NCBI GenBank assembly: GCA_951812315.1
Contig: CATOSA010000064.1
Coordinates: 1 to 44,409, forward strand
DNA: 44,409 nucleotides
Direction of reading: 5' to 3'
DNA from: an uncultured Burkholderiales bacterium
Lineage (GTDB): Bacteria; Pseudomonadota; Gammaproteobacteria; Burkholderiales; Eutrophovitaceae
The notes under the pieces are model-generated. The model searched no databases. It was not told the DNA's origin and saw only the letters and a list, made by a program, of their open reading frames with translations. Within the stretch, counting starts at the first letter, position 1. Each line of letters starts with the position of its first letter. The translations under genes and the position numbers were made by a program. This document shows, in pieces, positions 7,867-16,082 of the stretch.

Positions 7867-9611
7867 GCCTGCGCTTCCGAGTCAACCTCGCGATTACGCT
7901 CCTGGTTGTGATTTTCGGCATCGTTACCGCCTACATCCTTGTCGATAATATGAGAAAGTCGATCAACGAGGAGATTGAGGCAGGTACGCGCGTGACGGTT
8001 CAACTCCTCGAAACCGTCGTCTTGAGTGCCCGCATGTCCGGTACGGCGGGTGACCCCGATGAAAATCTGGTGGCGTTCCTGCAGCACGTCGGGCGGGTGC
8101 GTGCCAACGAGATTCGCCTGTTCGATGCAGAAAACAAGCTGGTATATGAATCGCCGCCATCTGTCTACAAGCGGGGCAGGTGGGCGCCAGAGTGGTTTGC
8201 TGCCATGGTCCGACCGCCTATCGGCGACTTTCAACTGAACTTGCTGGGCGGCACGGTAGTGGTTACGCCGGATGCATCTCGATCCATTCTTGATGCGTGG
8301 GATGAATTCAAGGAGTTCGGCGGTTTGCTGCTCGCATTTTTTGTTCTTCTGAATCTCTTGGTGTTCTGGTTGCTGGGACGATCAATGCGGCCATTGCGGA
8401 GCATACTGGACGGGCTTTCGGAAATGGAAATGGGACGCTTTCACGCCCGCCTGCCCGATTACCGGTTACCGGAATTTGGTGCGATCAGCCATACGTTCAA
8501 TCGCATGGCACGGGCGCTGGAAGACAGCATTGCCGAGAACCGGCGGCTGGCGCTGATTGCGCAACAATCCAGCGATGCGATCATCATCCACGATCTGGCG
8601 GGGCGGATTTCATTCTGGAACGCAGCTGCCGAGAGATTGTTCGGGTACGAAGCCGCCGAGATTGTCGGTAGCTCGGCGGCGCTGATTGCACCGCCGGAAC
8701 GCAAGGAAGAATTGCGCGAGACGCTCGATGCTATTCGCGGTCGCGGACGCGTTGAGCATCTCGAAACGCAGCGTCTGAAGAAGTCCGGGGAACTCGTCGA
8801 TGTTGCCCTGTCTGCTGCGCCGTTGGTTGATCCTGCCAGCGATGACGTCATCGGAGAGATTTGCGCGATGCGCGATATCACCGAACACAAGCGCATGCAG
8901 GAGACCGAAGAAGAGCTTGAGCGCAACCGCCGACTGACACAATTGATCCAGGCGCGCCTGGAGGAGGAACGCCGTAGCATTGCCCGCGAACTTCACGATG
9001 AATTGGGCCAGTGTGTCACTGCGATCAAGACCATCGGGACGGCTATTTCGAATCGCGACGACGGAACTTCCAGGGAGACTCGCGACAATGCCGGTACTAT
9101 CGTGTCCGTTGCGTCCCACATATATGATGTTGTGCACGGAATTATCCGGCAACTTCGCCCGAGCGCGCTGGATCACCTTGGGTTGCGTGACGCGCTGCAA
9201 GAAGCGGTATCCGCGTTTGAGTCCCGGCATCCAGATATCAAGGTTGATCTGGATCTCGGATCCGACATAGAGGGACTGGGAGAAAAGATCAACATCACGG
9301 TATATCGCGTAGTCCAGGAATGTTTGACCAACGTTGCGCGTCACGCCAGGGCGACGCGAGCGCAGATATCGGTATCCTTACAAACGGGACTGGAAGAAGG
9401 CGACGCGCTGCATGTTGTCGTTCGTGACAATGGCAAAGGCTTGGAGCGACATGTCACTGACGAAACGACGCGTTTTGGACTGCTTGGAATGCGCGAGCGC
9501 GTGCAGGCACTGAACGGGCGGCTCGAAATTTCCGGCTCATCCGGCGAAGGTGTCGTGGTAGAGGCAGTAATCCCGACGGTGCAAGCGGCAGTTGCTGCAT
9601 CGGTTGACTGA
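7863..9611 (+). CDS. Membrane sensor histidine kinase (NarL-type, HAMP-PAS-HisKA_3)
   Basis: This is a 582-residue sensor kinase. In order it has a first membrane helix (about 8-28), a periplasmic domain of about 120 residues, a second helix (about 157-172), a HAMP linker, a PAS domain (about 230-345, with FWNAAAERLFGYEAAEIVG), a coiled segment (EETEEELERNRRLTQLIQARLEEERR), a HisKA_3 dimerisation box with phospho-acceptor His378 in ARELHDELGQ, and an HATPase domain with N-box NVARHARAT and G-boxes VRDNGKGL and GLLGMRERV. It overlaps pip by four bases and precedes its response regulator by a short gap. Kinase/regulator pairs of this class control PQQ and PQQ-dehydrogenase genes in pseudomonads and methylotrophs. 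The stimulus here is unknown. Confidence 0.93.
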   Translation: MSLRFRVNLAITLLVVIFGIVTAYILVDNMRKSINEEIEAGTRVTVQLLETVVLSARMSGTAGDPDENLVAFLQHVGRVRANEIRLFDAENKLVYESPPSVYKRGRWAPEWFAAMVRPPIGDFQLNLLGGTVVVTPDASRSILDAWDEFKEFGGLLLAFFVLLNLLVFWLLGRSMRPLRSILDGLSEMEMGRFHARLPDYRLPEFGAISHTFNRMARALEDSIAENRRLALIAQQSSDAIIIHDLAGRISFWNAAAERLFGYEAAEIVGSSAALIAPPERKEELRETLDAIRGRGRVEHLETQRLKKSGELVDVALSAAPLVDPASDDVIGEICAMRDITEHKRMQETEEELERNRRLTQLIQARLEEERRSIARELHDELGQCVTAIKTIGTAISNRDDGTSRETRDNAGTIVSVASHIYDVVHGIIRQLRPSALDHLGLRDALQEAVSAFESRHPDIKVDLDLGSDIEGLGEKINITVYRVVQECLTNVARHARATRAQISVSLQTGLEEGDALHVVVRDNGKGLERHVTDETTRFGLLGMRERVQALNGRLEISGSSGEGVVVEAVIPTVQAAVAASVD

Positions 9612-9710
9612 TCGAATAACGACGGCGGGGCGAGAACGATGCCGGATAAAATGAACAATATTGCCGCCCTATCAGGCGACACCACAGCTGCTGACACGAG
9701 CAGAAAGGCC

Positions 9711-10355
9711 ATGACTGACAAAACAATAGGCGTAATGCTTGTCGACGATCATGCGGTCGTGCGCATGGGGTTTCGGTTGCTGCTCGAGGGTTCGCGCGAG
9801 ATCAAGGTGCTTGGTGAAGCAGATAGTGGCGAAGATGCTGTACGCCGCTTTGCCGAGCTCAAACCGGACATCATCGTGATGGATATTTCGATGCCCGGGA
9901 TCGGCGGTCTCGAGGCGATTGAACGGATTCTGGCGAAGGATCCTGGTATTCGGATTCTTGTTCTGTCCGCTCATGAAGATGCGATGCACGCACGACGTGT
10001 TCTCAAGGCAGGCGCCGCGGGCTATTTGACCAAACGAAGTGCCGCGGAAGAGCTGATTCACGCGATCGGAATGGTTCATCAAGGCAAGACTTATCTCGAA
10101 CCCGGAATCGCGCAACAGATGGCCATGCAACAACTATCTGGCGAACGCAACCCGGTTGATGCGCTGAGTGAAAAGGAATTCAAAGTGTTTCTGGCGCTGG
10201 CCATGGGCAAGTCGGTCCAGGATATCGCTGACGTGATGTCACTCAGCCCGAGGACTGTTGGAACCCACCTGTACAACATCAAGCAGAAGTTGGGGGCCTC
10301 GAATTCTGCAGAACTAGCTATCATTGCCATTCGAGCAGGGCTAATAGATCCTTGA
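9711..10355 (+). CDS. LuxR/NarL-family response regulator
   Basis: This is the partner of the upstream kinase. It has a receiver domain with the acidic pair in MLVDDHAVVRMGF, phospho-acceptor Asp58 (in IIVMDISMPG), a Thr/Ser switch (VLSAHED) and Lys in YLTKRSAAEE. A C-terminal LuxR helix-turn-helix follows (LSEKEFKVFLALAMGKSVQDIADVMSLSPRTVGTHLYNIKQKL). I chose the ATG at 9711 because the family normally begins just before the first beta strand. An ATG at 9639 in the same frame would add 24 residues and cannot be excluded. The second pqqA lies 184 bases downstream on the same strand, so it is a natural candidate target or operon member. Confidence 0.92.
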   Translation: MTDKTIGVMLVDDHAVVRMGFRLLLEGSREIKVLGEADSGEDAVRRFAELKPDIIVMDISMPGIGGLEAIERILAKDPGIRILVLSAHEDAMHARRVLKAGAAGYLTKRSAAEELIHAIGMVHQGKTYLEPGIAQQMAMQQLSGERNPVDALSEKEFKVFLALAMGKSVQDIADVMSLSPRTVGTHLYNIKQKLGASNSAELAIIAIRAGLIDP

Positions 10356-10539
10356 TTATTAGTTATAATTTATGGATTACGCGATATGCGCAAGGCCAAT
10401 CTAATGAAAATCATGAGTGGGATTTACGCGAATTGCGCTGTTGATTCAGCCGCGAAATTTGCACAATGCGGCTGTCGGCTTCACAGACACCCCCAGGAAT
10501 GCAACTAAACCTGAACTGCAACCGAAGAGGAATACAAAA

Positions 10540-10611
10540 ATGTGGACCAAGCCCGAATACACCGAAATGCGCTTTGGCTTTGAAGTAACGATGTACATCG
10601 CCAACCGCTAA
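10540..10611 (+). CDS. pqqA: PQQ precursor peptide PqqA, copy 2 (orphan)
   Basis: This second, free-standing pqqA codes for exactly the same 23 residues as the operon copy, including the Glu15/Tyr19 cross-link pair in EVTMY. The two genes differ at eight third-codon positions (Pro, Glu, Arg, Phe, Gly, Val, Thr and Asn codons) and nowhere else, so the peptide is under strong selection in both places. It has its own AAGAGG ribosome site nine bases before the ATG and its own strong terminator. It has no pqqB-E next to it; the neighbours are a two-component system upstream and cytochrome b561 downstream. Confidence 0.96.
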   Translation: MWTKPEYTEMRFGFEVTMYIANR

Positions 10612-10626
10612 GAGTCGGTTAATGAT

Positions 10627-10656
10627 AGAAAAGGCTGCCATTCGGCAGCCTTTTCT
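10627..10656 (+). terminator. Intrinsic terminator after orphan pqqA
   Basis: A perfect 13-bp stem (left arm 10627-10639, right arm 10644-10656, loop ATTC) with a TTTT tract inside the right arm lies 15 bases after the pqqA stop. It ends the short transcript in the same way as the terminator after the operon copy. Confidence 0.9.
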
Positions 10657-10810
10657 AGTTCCAGGTAGTGCTTCGTCGCAACATTGCTCATCCGAGCACA
10701 GGTTCGCTGCACCCGAGCGAGTGCCGTAAGCAATAAGGAAAAAGCGCGAGCCGCGTATGTCGGGGTTGTCAGGGGGCAGGCGAGCCCCTAAGATTTGCGG
10801 CTTGCAAATC

Positions 10811-11365
10811 ATGGAGTCGTCGAACGTGCAAGCTGCGGATCGTTACAACAATGTCGCAATTACCCTGCACTGGGTGGTCGCTGTGCTGGTGCTCGTAATG
10901 ATCGGTTTGGGTGTTTACATGGTCGATATCCCGCGAGGCACAGACGAGCGATCCTTTTTCTACAATCTTCACAAGTCGATTGGATTGACGACAGGGATTA
11001 TCGTGCTGGTGCGCCTGTGGTGGCGCTGGAAGAATCCGCCGCCGCCGCTGCCGAGTTCCATGCCTGCCTGGCAGGTGACGGCGTCTAATATCAGCCACAG
11101 GTTGCTCTACGCGTGCCTGATCATCATGCCGGTCGTAGGGTTCAGCGCGTCGCAGTTCACGAAGTGGGGCGTGACCTACTTCGGAATGTTCAAGATTCCG
11201 CCAATGGCGTACCCGGACAAGGAAATCTACAATATTCTCCAGGGTGTGCACGGGTTCATGGGCTATCTGCTCATGGTGCTTGTAATTGTCCATATATTGG
11301 CTGCTCTGCAACACTTGCTGATAAAGAAAGACGGAATCTTCCAGAGGATGCTGCCGGGCAGGTAG
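10811..11365 (+). CDS. Cytochrome b561 family protein
   Basis: This is a four-helix inner-membrane dihaem cytochrome that passes electrons between periplasmic donors and the quinone pool. The 184-residue length is typical. The conserved His ligands are visible in TLHWVV (helix 1), LHKSIG (helix 2), SHRLLYACL (helix 3) and GVHGFMGYLLMVLVIVHILAALQH (helix 4). The ATG at 10811 is preferred; an upstream alternative start would add 18 residues that are not family-like. A 7-bp hairpin ends right against this ATG. Location after the orphan pqqA suggests service to a periplasmic PQQ dehydrogenase, but that enzyme is not in view. Confidence 0.92.
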   Translation: MESSNVQAADRYNNVAITLHWVVAVLVLVMIGLGVYMVDIPRGTDERSFFYNLHKSIGLTTGIIVLVRLWWRWKNPPPPLPSSMPAWQVTASNISHRLLYACLIIMPVVGFSASQFTKWGVTYFGMFKIPPMAYPDKEIYNILQGVHGFMGYLLMVLVIVHILAALQHLLIKKDGIFQRMLPGR

Positions 11366-11392
11366 TTGTCTCCCGGCTGATGCTCGTTCGAC

Positions 11393-11415
11393 GGCCCGCT
11401 GATGCGGGCCTGTTT
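11393..11415 (+). terminator. Probable terminator after cytochrome b561
   Basis: A GC-rich 7-bp stem (GGCCCGC with GCGGGCC, loop TGAT) is followed by a short, imperfect T tract (TGTTTGATT), 27 bases after the cytochrome stop. It is weaker than the pqqA terminators. Confidence 0.45.
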
Positions 11416-11667
11416 GATTAAGGGGCACAAACAAGCAGAAATTATTGGTCCGGTACAGCATGGCCTTATGCGTGCTTGTGTTATCGGCCGACAATCTCAT
11501 GCTTGTCGGCAACCCGGTGGGAAATGGGATGAATTGTTGCCGTAACCCAGATGTTTCGGAACGCGAACGTTTACGAACGATTTAAACGCGGCGCGGTTTC
11601 CTGGCGTAAACAGCGGAATTCCATGAACAGAGAATTGATGTTTGGTGAATTGAAAATTGATGCTTTG

Positions 11668-12645
11668 ATGAATAAGCGATATTCGGCCGCATTTGGAAGG
11701 GTTTCCAGGCGCGTATCGCTATTCACTGCCGTATTGCTGCTGGCCGCATGTGCGGCCACGCCGAATGTAGATCAGGAACCGGCCGTACCGGTCGAGGTGC
11801 CCGTGGTCGAACCCTCGCCCGTCGAGCCACCGACAATCGCATTGGTACTGGGTGGCGGTGCCGGAAAGGGGTTCGCGCATGTCGGTGTGATCAAGGCCCT
11901 TGAGGCACACGGCATTGAGCCCGACATGCTTGTCGGTACGAGTGCAGGAAGTGTGGTTGCCGTATTGTATGCAAGCGGCTACGACGGGTTCGAACTACAA
12001 CGTATCTCTCTAACGATGGAGGAAGACACCGTCAGGGACTGGGTACTGCCAAACCGGGGCTTCATTCGCGGCGATGCCCTGCAAAACTTCATTAATGAAG
12101 CAGTGCAAGGGCGCAATATTCAGAACCTGAACAGGAAACTGGCGGTGGTTGCGACAGAACTTCAGACCGGCCAGCCAATGGTGTTCCAGAGCGGCAATAC
12201 AGGTATGGCCGTTCGCGCGTCGAGTAGTGTTCCAGGGATTTTTCGACCTGTAAAGATCGGGACGCGCGAGTACGTCGACGGTGGACTGGTCAGCCCGGTG
12301 CCGGTAAGAACCGCGCGCGAACTCGGTGCCGATATTGTGATTGCCGTGAACATTTCGGATATTCCACAACAGTCCAAAGTCAGCGACACCGTCGGCATCC
12401 TGTTGCAGACATTCACGATCATGGGTCACGTCATTGCAAGCCAGGAACTACGCGAGGCGGACGTTGTGATCTCGCCGAACATCAGCGAGCTCAAGTCGAC
12501 GAGCTTCGATTCGCGCAACTACGCGATAATCGAAGGGAAAAAAGCTGGCCTGGCAGCGGTTCCGGCAATTACGGAAATAATCTCTACATTTGGCGCAGCG
12601 CAACGAGGCGTTCCTGCCGCGACGTATGAGGTCGAAAGCCACTAG
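11668..12645 (+). CDS. Patatin-like phospholipase, lipoprotein (RssA-like)
   Basis: This is a predicted acyl hydrolase with a Ser-Asp dyad. From the ATG at 11668 it has 325 residues. It begins with a lipoprotein signal peptide with Arg residues, a hydrophobic run and lipobox LAAC (Cys28), then a Pro/Val-rich linker and the patatin domain. The oxyanion loop is GGGAGKGFAHVGV, the nucleophile is Ser92 in GTSAGS, and the acid is Asp204 in VDGGLVSPVP. Longer in-frame starts at 11551 and 11623 exist, but they would bury the signal peptide. Attachment to a periplasmic membrane face is expected. The substrate is unknown; the closest family pattern is the RssA/YchK group. Confidence 0.88.
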   Translation: MNKRYSAAFGRVSRRVSLFTAVLLLAACAATPNVDQEPAVPVEVPVVEPSPVEPPTIALVLGGGAGKGFAHVGVIKALEAHGIEPDMLVGTSAGSVVAVLYASGYDGFELQRISLTMEEDTVRDWVLPNRGFIRGDALQNFINEAVQGRNIQNLNRKLAVVATELQTGQPMVFQSGNTGMAVRASSSVPGIFRPVKIGTREYVDGGLVSPVPVRTARELGADIVIAVNISDIPQQSKVSDTVGILLQTFTIMGHVIASQELREADVVISPNISELKSTSFDSRNYAIIEGKKAGLAAVPAITEIISTFGAAQRGVPAATYEVESH

Positions 12646-12793
12646 CTCGCGCAACGCGTAGCCAGGTAATCACCGCGATAGCTGGCCAGCCCGCATACTT
12701 CACGAAGATGGTCACGGGTTTTACGGGTTAGGGCCGCGTTGCGACCTTGAATCAGACCCGCGGCGTTGCAGCGCACGTTCGCTTTCTGGAAAT

Positions 12794-14515
12794 CTATGAC
12801 TGGGTTTGCCCTTCGGGCGACGGAGCAGTAAACAGATGCACGTCGCGTTGCGGAAATGGGATCGAGATTCCCTCAGCGTCGAAGCGCACTTTCACCTCGC
12901 GGGTGATTTCCCAGTATGCGTCCCAGTAGTCGCTAGTTTTCACCCACGGCCGAACCGCGAAATTGACCGACGATTCGCCCAGTTCATGTAGTTTGACGAG
13001 CGGCTCCGGTTGTTGCAGAACCCTGTCGTTAGTGGCGACGATGTCGTGAAGAATATGCTCGGCCTTGTCGATGTCGTCGCTGTAGGAAATGCCGAACAGC
13101 ATATCGACGCGGCGTGTTTTCTGGGCGGTGAGATTCTTGATGACGTTCTGCCATATCTGATTGTTCGGTACGACAAGCGTTTGGTTGTCGATCGTCAGCA
13201 CCGTAGTGTTGAACAGGCTCATTTGGCGAACCGTACCGAAAGCCCCGCTCACGTCGATCAGATCGCCTACGTCGAAGGGACGGTAGACAAGGATCATCAT
13301 TCCGGATGCGAAGTTGGATAGTGAGTCCTGCAAGGCAAATCCAATAATGAATCCTGCGATACCGAGGCCGGCGAGCAGTGGCCCAAGGGAGAAACCGAGC
13401 TGGGACAGGCCAATGAGAAGGCCGAGTACCAGGATGGCGCTGCGGGTCCCCGAGATGATCATGCGTTGCAGCAGTTGGCTGAATCGTACACGCCCTGACT
13501 GCAACGCTCTTCGGGTAACCATTTCTGCAAGCTGCGCGGCCTTCCAGGAGATGAGCAAAATGGCAATGAAAATAAGGGCTTGAAACACTATGCGAGCTCC
13601 GTTTCCGGATATCCATTCGAACAGGTTGCCGGCGGAGTCGCGTAACAAACGTGAAATCACGCTTACGTTGAGGATGTCTGTCGTCAGCGCGCCTGTTGCG
13701 CCTATCAGCTGCGTATTCACGACTGTAGGATCGACGCCCATCGCTTCCATGTTCGCGGCGAGTTCGCGCAGCACTTCAACGGTGAGCATCATATGTCGTT
13801 GAGTCACGGCGATTTTGGCGGCAAGCTCCGCGTCGTTCGGCAAAGCGGCGAGCTGGTCGCGCAACTTGGACAGGTTTTCCATGGTGACGTCGAGATAAGC
13901 TGACGTATCCTCTGCACGCGTCGTGATGTGCTGTTTGAGCGCCGCCTCTACAGCAGTGATATCCATACCCAGCTGGCGCGCGATCTCATTGTTAGTAATA
14001 AGCGCGCCAATATATTTGTCGATTGTGTCGGCCTTTACCCTGATTTCTGCGCTCAGTGCGGCCTGCTCCAGTGCAGTTTGCTCGGGCCTGGGCAGGGCGA
14101 AACGTTGTCGGATCCTTTCAATTTCGGGCCCGATTAGCGACGGAATCGAATCGATCGCGGCGACGATCTGCGAGCGTTGTGTATCAGAAATGCCGCTGTC
14201 TTCAGGCTGCGAGAGGTAGGACTGCGCCGCCATGTGAACTGTCGAAACGAGCTGATCGAATGTGCGCGAAACGCGGGCGTCAGCTACGTTTTGCCGGACG
14301 CCCTCAGCATTTGAACGCTTCTCGATGCGTTCTTGCAGAGTTGCCTGGAGTTCGGCTATCCGGGAAAGAGACGCTGCCCCGTTCTGTTCCTCGTTTCCAG
14401 CGATCGCGGGAGCGACTGCGATGTAGAGCATATACAGCAGAGCGAGCCCCCACCGCTTGATCGGGTATGTTGACAGACGATTAATTTGTAGAGTTTGTTC
14501 CGGAATGTTGGCCAA
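12794..14515 (-). CDS. Mechanosensitive channel, MscS family
   Basis: This is a 573-residue channel of the MscS superfamily, larger than E. coli MscS (286). It has an N-terminal hydrophobic segment resembling a cleavable signal (GLALLYMLYIAVAPAIAG), a periplasmic helical region of about 250 residues with coiled-coil character, three membrane helices (about 305-400), the pore-helix pattern GLGIAGFIIGFALQDSLSNFASGMMILVYRPFDVGD, and the cytoplasmic beta and alpha/beta domains (VPNNQIWQNVIKNLT). It releases osmolytes on hypo-osmotic shock. The start is a TTG without a clear ribosome site, so the exact N-terminus is uncertain. It is convergent with the patatin gene. Confidence 0.92.
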   Translation of the reverse strand: MANIPEQTLQINRLSTYPIKRWGLALLYMLYIAVAPAIAGNEEQNGAASLSRIAELQATLQERIEKRSNAEGVRQNVADARVSRTFDQLVSTVHMAAQSYLSQPEDSGISDTQRSQIVAAIDSIPSLIGPEIERIRQRFALPRPEQTALEQAALSAEIRVKADTIDKYIGALITNNEIARQLGMDITAVEAALKQHITTRAEDTSAYLDVTMENLSKLRDQLAALPNDAELAAKIAVTQRHMMLTVEVLRELAANMEAMGVDPTVVNTQLIGATGALTTDILNVSVISRLLRDSAGNLFEWISGNGARIVFQALIFIAILLISWKAAQLAEMVTRRALQSGRVRFSQLLQRMIISGTRSAILVLGLLIGLSQLGFSLGPLLAGLGIAGFIIGFALQDSLSNFASGMMILVYRPFDVGDLIDVSGAFGTVRQMSLFNTTVLTIDNQTLVVPNNQIWQNVIKNLTAQKTRRVDMLFGISYSDDIDKAEHILHDIVATNDRVLQQPEPLVKLHELGESSVNFAVRPWVKTSDYWDAYWEITREVKVRFDAEGISIPFPQRDVHLFTAPSPEGQTQS

Positions 14516-14913
14516 CTGGAAGCGTAACCGTTTTCAGGATACGCGGCCGAAAATTGAGACACCACTTCTACGGGGGGGCGTCCGGATTTTCTTTCAGTGT
14601 GTTCGAACACTGCATCAATCCGGGCAATCGGAAAGTCCATCGAAATCGCCAACGACCGGCGCAAATGATTGCTGGGGGAGATTACAAGAGAGCGCATGTC
14701 ACTGCCAAATTGAAATGTTGAATTGCAGTAATGAGAGATCGTCGCGGATCAACTGCCGGACGATTTGCCATTTTTCCGGGAATTTTCGATGGTCATTGCG
14801 CGATTCAGTGGCGGTGCCCACGAAATGCAAACCACCGAGCCTTGCTTATGGCAGAGGGTATAGAATTCCGGATTCTAGTAGTTTTAATTTTTGAACAAGC
14901 GATGGTAAGAGTC
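14516..14913. other. Intergenic region between the MscS gene and the glycine-zipper gene
   Basis: No open frame here has a recognisable product. It must hold two divergent promoters. The only notable element is a perfect 12-bp palindrome, GTGTTCGAACAC, at 14599-14610. No RNA gene or repeat was recognised. Confidence 0.4.
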
Positions 14914-15284
14914 ATGAATAAGCGTGCAATAGTATTTTCTGGTCTCGTTATAGGTATGTTTTCTGGCGCAGCTTTGAGTCAGGATATGGTCGTTTTTCCT
15001 GCTGGCGGCCAAAGTAAGGAACAACAAAGCAAGGACGAGTACGAATGTTACGGCTGGGCCAAGAATCAAAGCGGCTTTGACCCGATGGCAGTGACGGCGC
15101 CAAGACTGGTGCTGCGGTAGGCGCGGTAGTTGGGGGTGCCCGCAGGAATCGTCAGCGACGCTCGCAGGAGCAGGAGCAGGCCAATTGGGAGCAGCAGCAG
15201 TCTCAGCAGTACGCGGCGGCACGGAACAACTACAACCGTGCATATGGTGCGTGCCTTGAAGGCAAGGGCTACACCGTTAAATAG
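14914..15284 (+). pseudogene. Glycine-zipper secreted protein, frameshifted
   Basis: The first frame starts at ATG 14914 with a signal peptide (MNKRAIVFSGLVIGMFSGAALSQ) and a conserved YECYGWAKNQSGFDPMA segment, then hits TAG at 15118. The rest of the protein lies in another frame (shifted by -1): a glycine-zipper stretch (GAAVGAVVGGARR), a Gln-rich segment (QEQEQANWEQQQSQQ) and a YNRAYGACLEGKGYTVK end, stopping at 15282-15284. Known relatives carry all these parts in one frame with a longer zipper between them, so a deletion near 15085-15095 probably removed part of the zipper and the frame. A sequencing error is possible but would not explain the shortened zipper. An alternative start at 14902 adds four residues. 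Confidence 0.7.
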
Positions 15285-15396
15285 CACATTGTTTGGCGTG
15301 GCCAAATAGCCTGTCGGGTAGCGCGGACACGGCGGCAGGATCGCTACTTTTTCTGGCTGGCAGTACGTCGGGTGATGATTTTGGGAGGTATGTCTT

Positions 15397-15843
15397 GTGA
15401 CCCGAGTTCGTAATTTTGTGACGAATCGTCTGCCGGTCATTCTCTACAGCGTAGTTGGACTGGGATACCTGATGCAGGGAATCCGGTATTTCAGCGCGGC
15501 AGAACTCATGCCCTATCATATGGCGGTGCTCGAAGGCCCATGGGAAAGCCTTGGTGCTGCTCAACAAACGCTGTTTCTTGGCCTTCTGAAGGGCTTTGGA
15601 GTCGGGGCGTTCGGTGTGGGCCTGGCAATCATGCTTATGGCGCTATTTCCGCTCAGAATGGGAGATTCCTGGGCAAAGTGGGCGACACCGGTGGTGGCCT
15701 TGCTCTACACAGGAGCGCTTGTTTACGTCACCAGCTTCGCCTTGTTGCCGGGAGCGGCGCCGATTGGGGTTTCCGCGACGCTGCACGGCCTGGTCATCGT
15801 GGCGGCAATTACTTCGATGCTCGGCGACGCTTCGAAGGGCTGA
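15397..15843 (+). CDS. Small four-helix membrane protein, unknown function
   Basis: This is a 148-residue protein with about four hydrophobic helices (around residues 13-30, 62-85, 95-118 and 122-142) and short polar loops, so it is an inner-membrane protein. The start is GTG with a clear GGAGGT ribosome site seven bases upstream; a nearby ATG in another frame stops after seven codons. I do not recognise the family with confidence. It resembles small uncharacterised proteins with a 'GYLxQGIRYF' start. It runs convergently into the repeat region and ssrA. Confidence 0.75.
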   Translation: MTRVRNFVTNRLPVILYSVVGLGYLMQGIRYFSAAELMPYHMAVLEGPWESLGAAQQTLFLGLLKGFGVGAFGVGLAIMLMALFPLRMGDSWAKWATPVVALLYTGALVYVTSFALLPGAAPIGVSATLHGLVIVAAITSMLGDASKG

Positions 15844-15881
15844 CCCGACATAAGCATACTTTTCACTGATTTATGTGACTT

Positions 15882-16067
15882 TGGGGCGGGCGTGTCGCCT
15901 GATGGCTGTTCGACCATCCTTCGCCGTATACGGCTCAGGACTGCCAGTGCGCTTGAGCGCATGGCGTCCAAACAGATGTCCCCCGGACATCTGTTTGTCG
16001 AACCAGCGGGATTTCATCCCGGCCGTCTGCGCCAAACAAAAACGCCACCGCGAGGGTGGGGCGCAAT
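15882..16067. repeat. Structured repeat, unit 1
   Basis: This is the first of two degenerate copies (offset about 197 bases). Parts in order on the plus strand are a shared CATCCTTCGCCGTATACGG core (15915 on), a TGCGCT/AGCGCA hairpin (15948-15961), a perfect 12-bp hairpin with arms 15970-15981 and 15985-15996, a CGAACCAGCGGG box, and a CAAACAAAAACGCCACC terminator-like hairpin near 16033-16062. Short reading frames here on both strands look spurious. Confidence 0.75.
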
Positions 16068-16070
16068 TTC

Positions 16071-16082
16071 GGCGGCGGGAAT
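16071..16082. repeat. Fragment matching the tmRNA 3' end between repeat units
   Basis: The bases GGCGGCGGGAAT are the same as those at the 3' acceptor/T-arm end of ssrA (near 17798-17809). They sit in the same position relative to the terminator-like hairpin as in the real gene. This suggests each repeat unit was copied together with the ssrA tail. Confidence 0.45.

Noticed and set aside
12646..12793. Possible small gene between the patatin and MscS genes
   Set aside because: Only a short frame overlapping the MscS end is open; it has no ribosome site or family resemblance.
14599..14610. 12-bp palindrome GTGTTCGAACAC as a regulator site
   Set aside because: It is short and isolated, has no second copy nearby and does not match a site I know with confidence.
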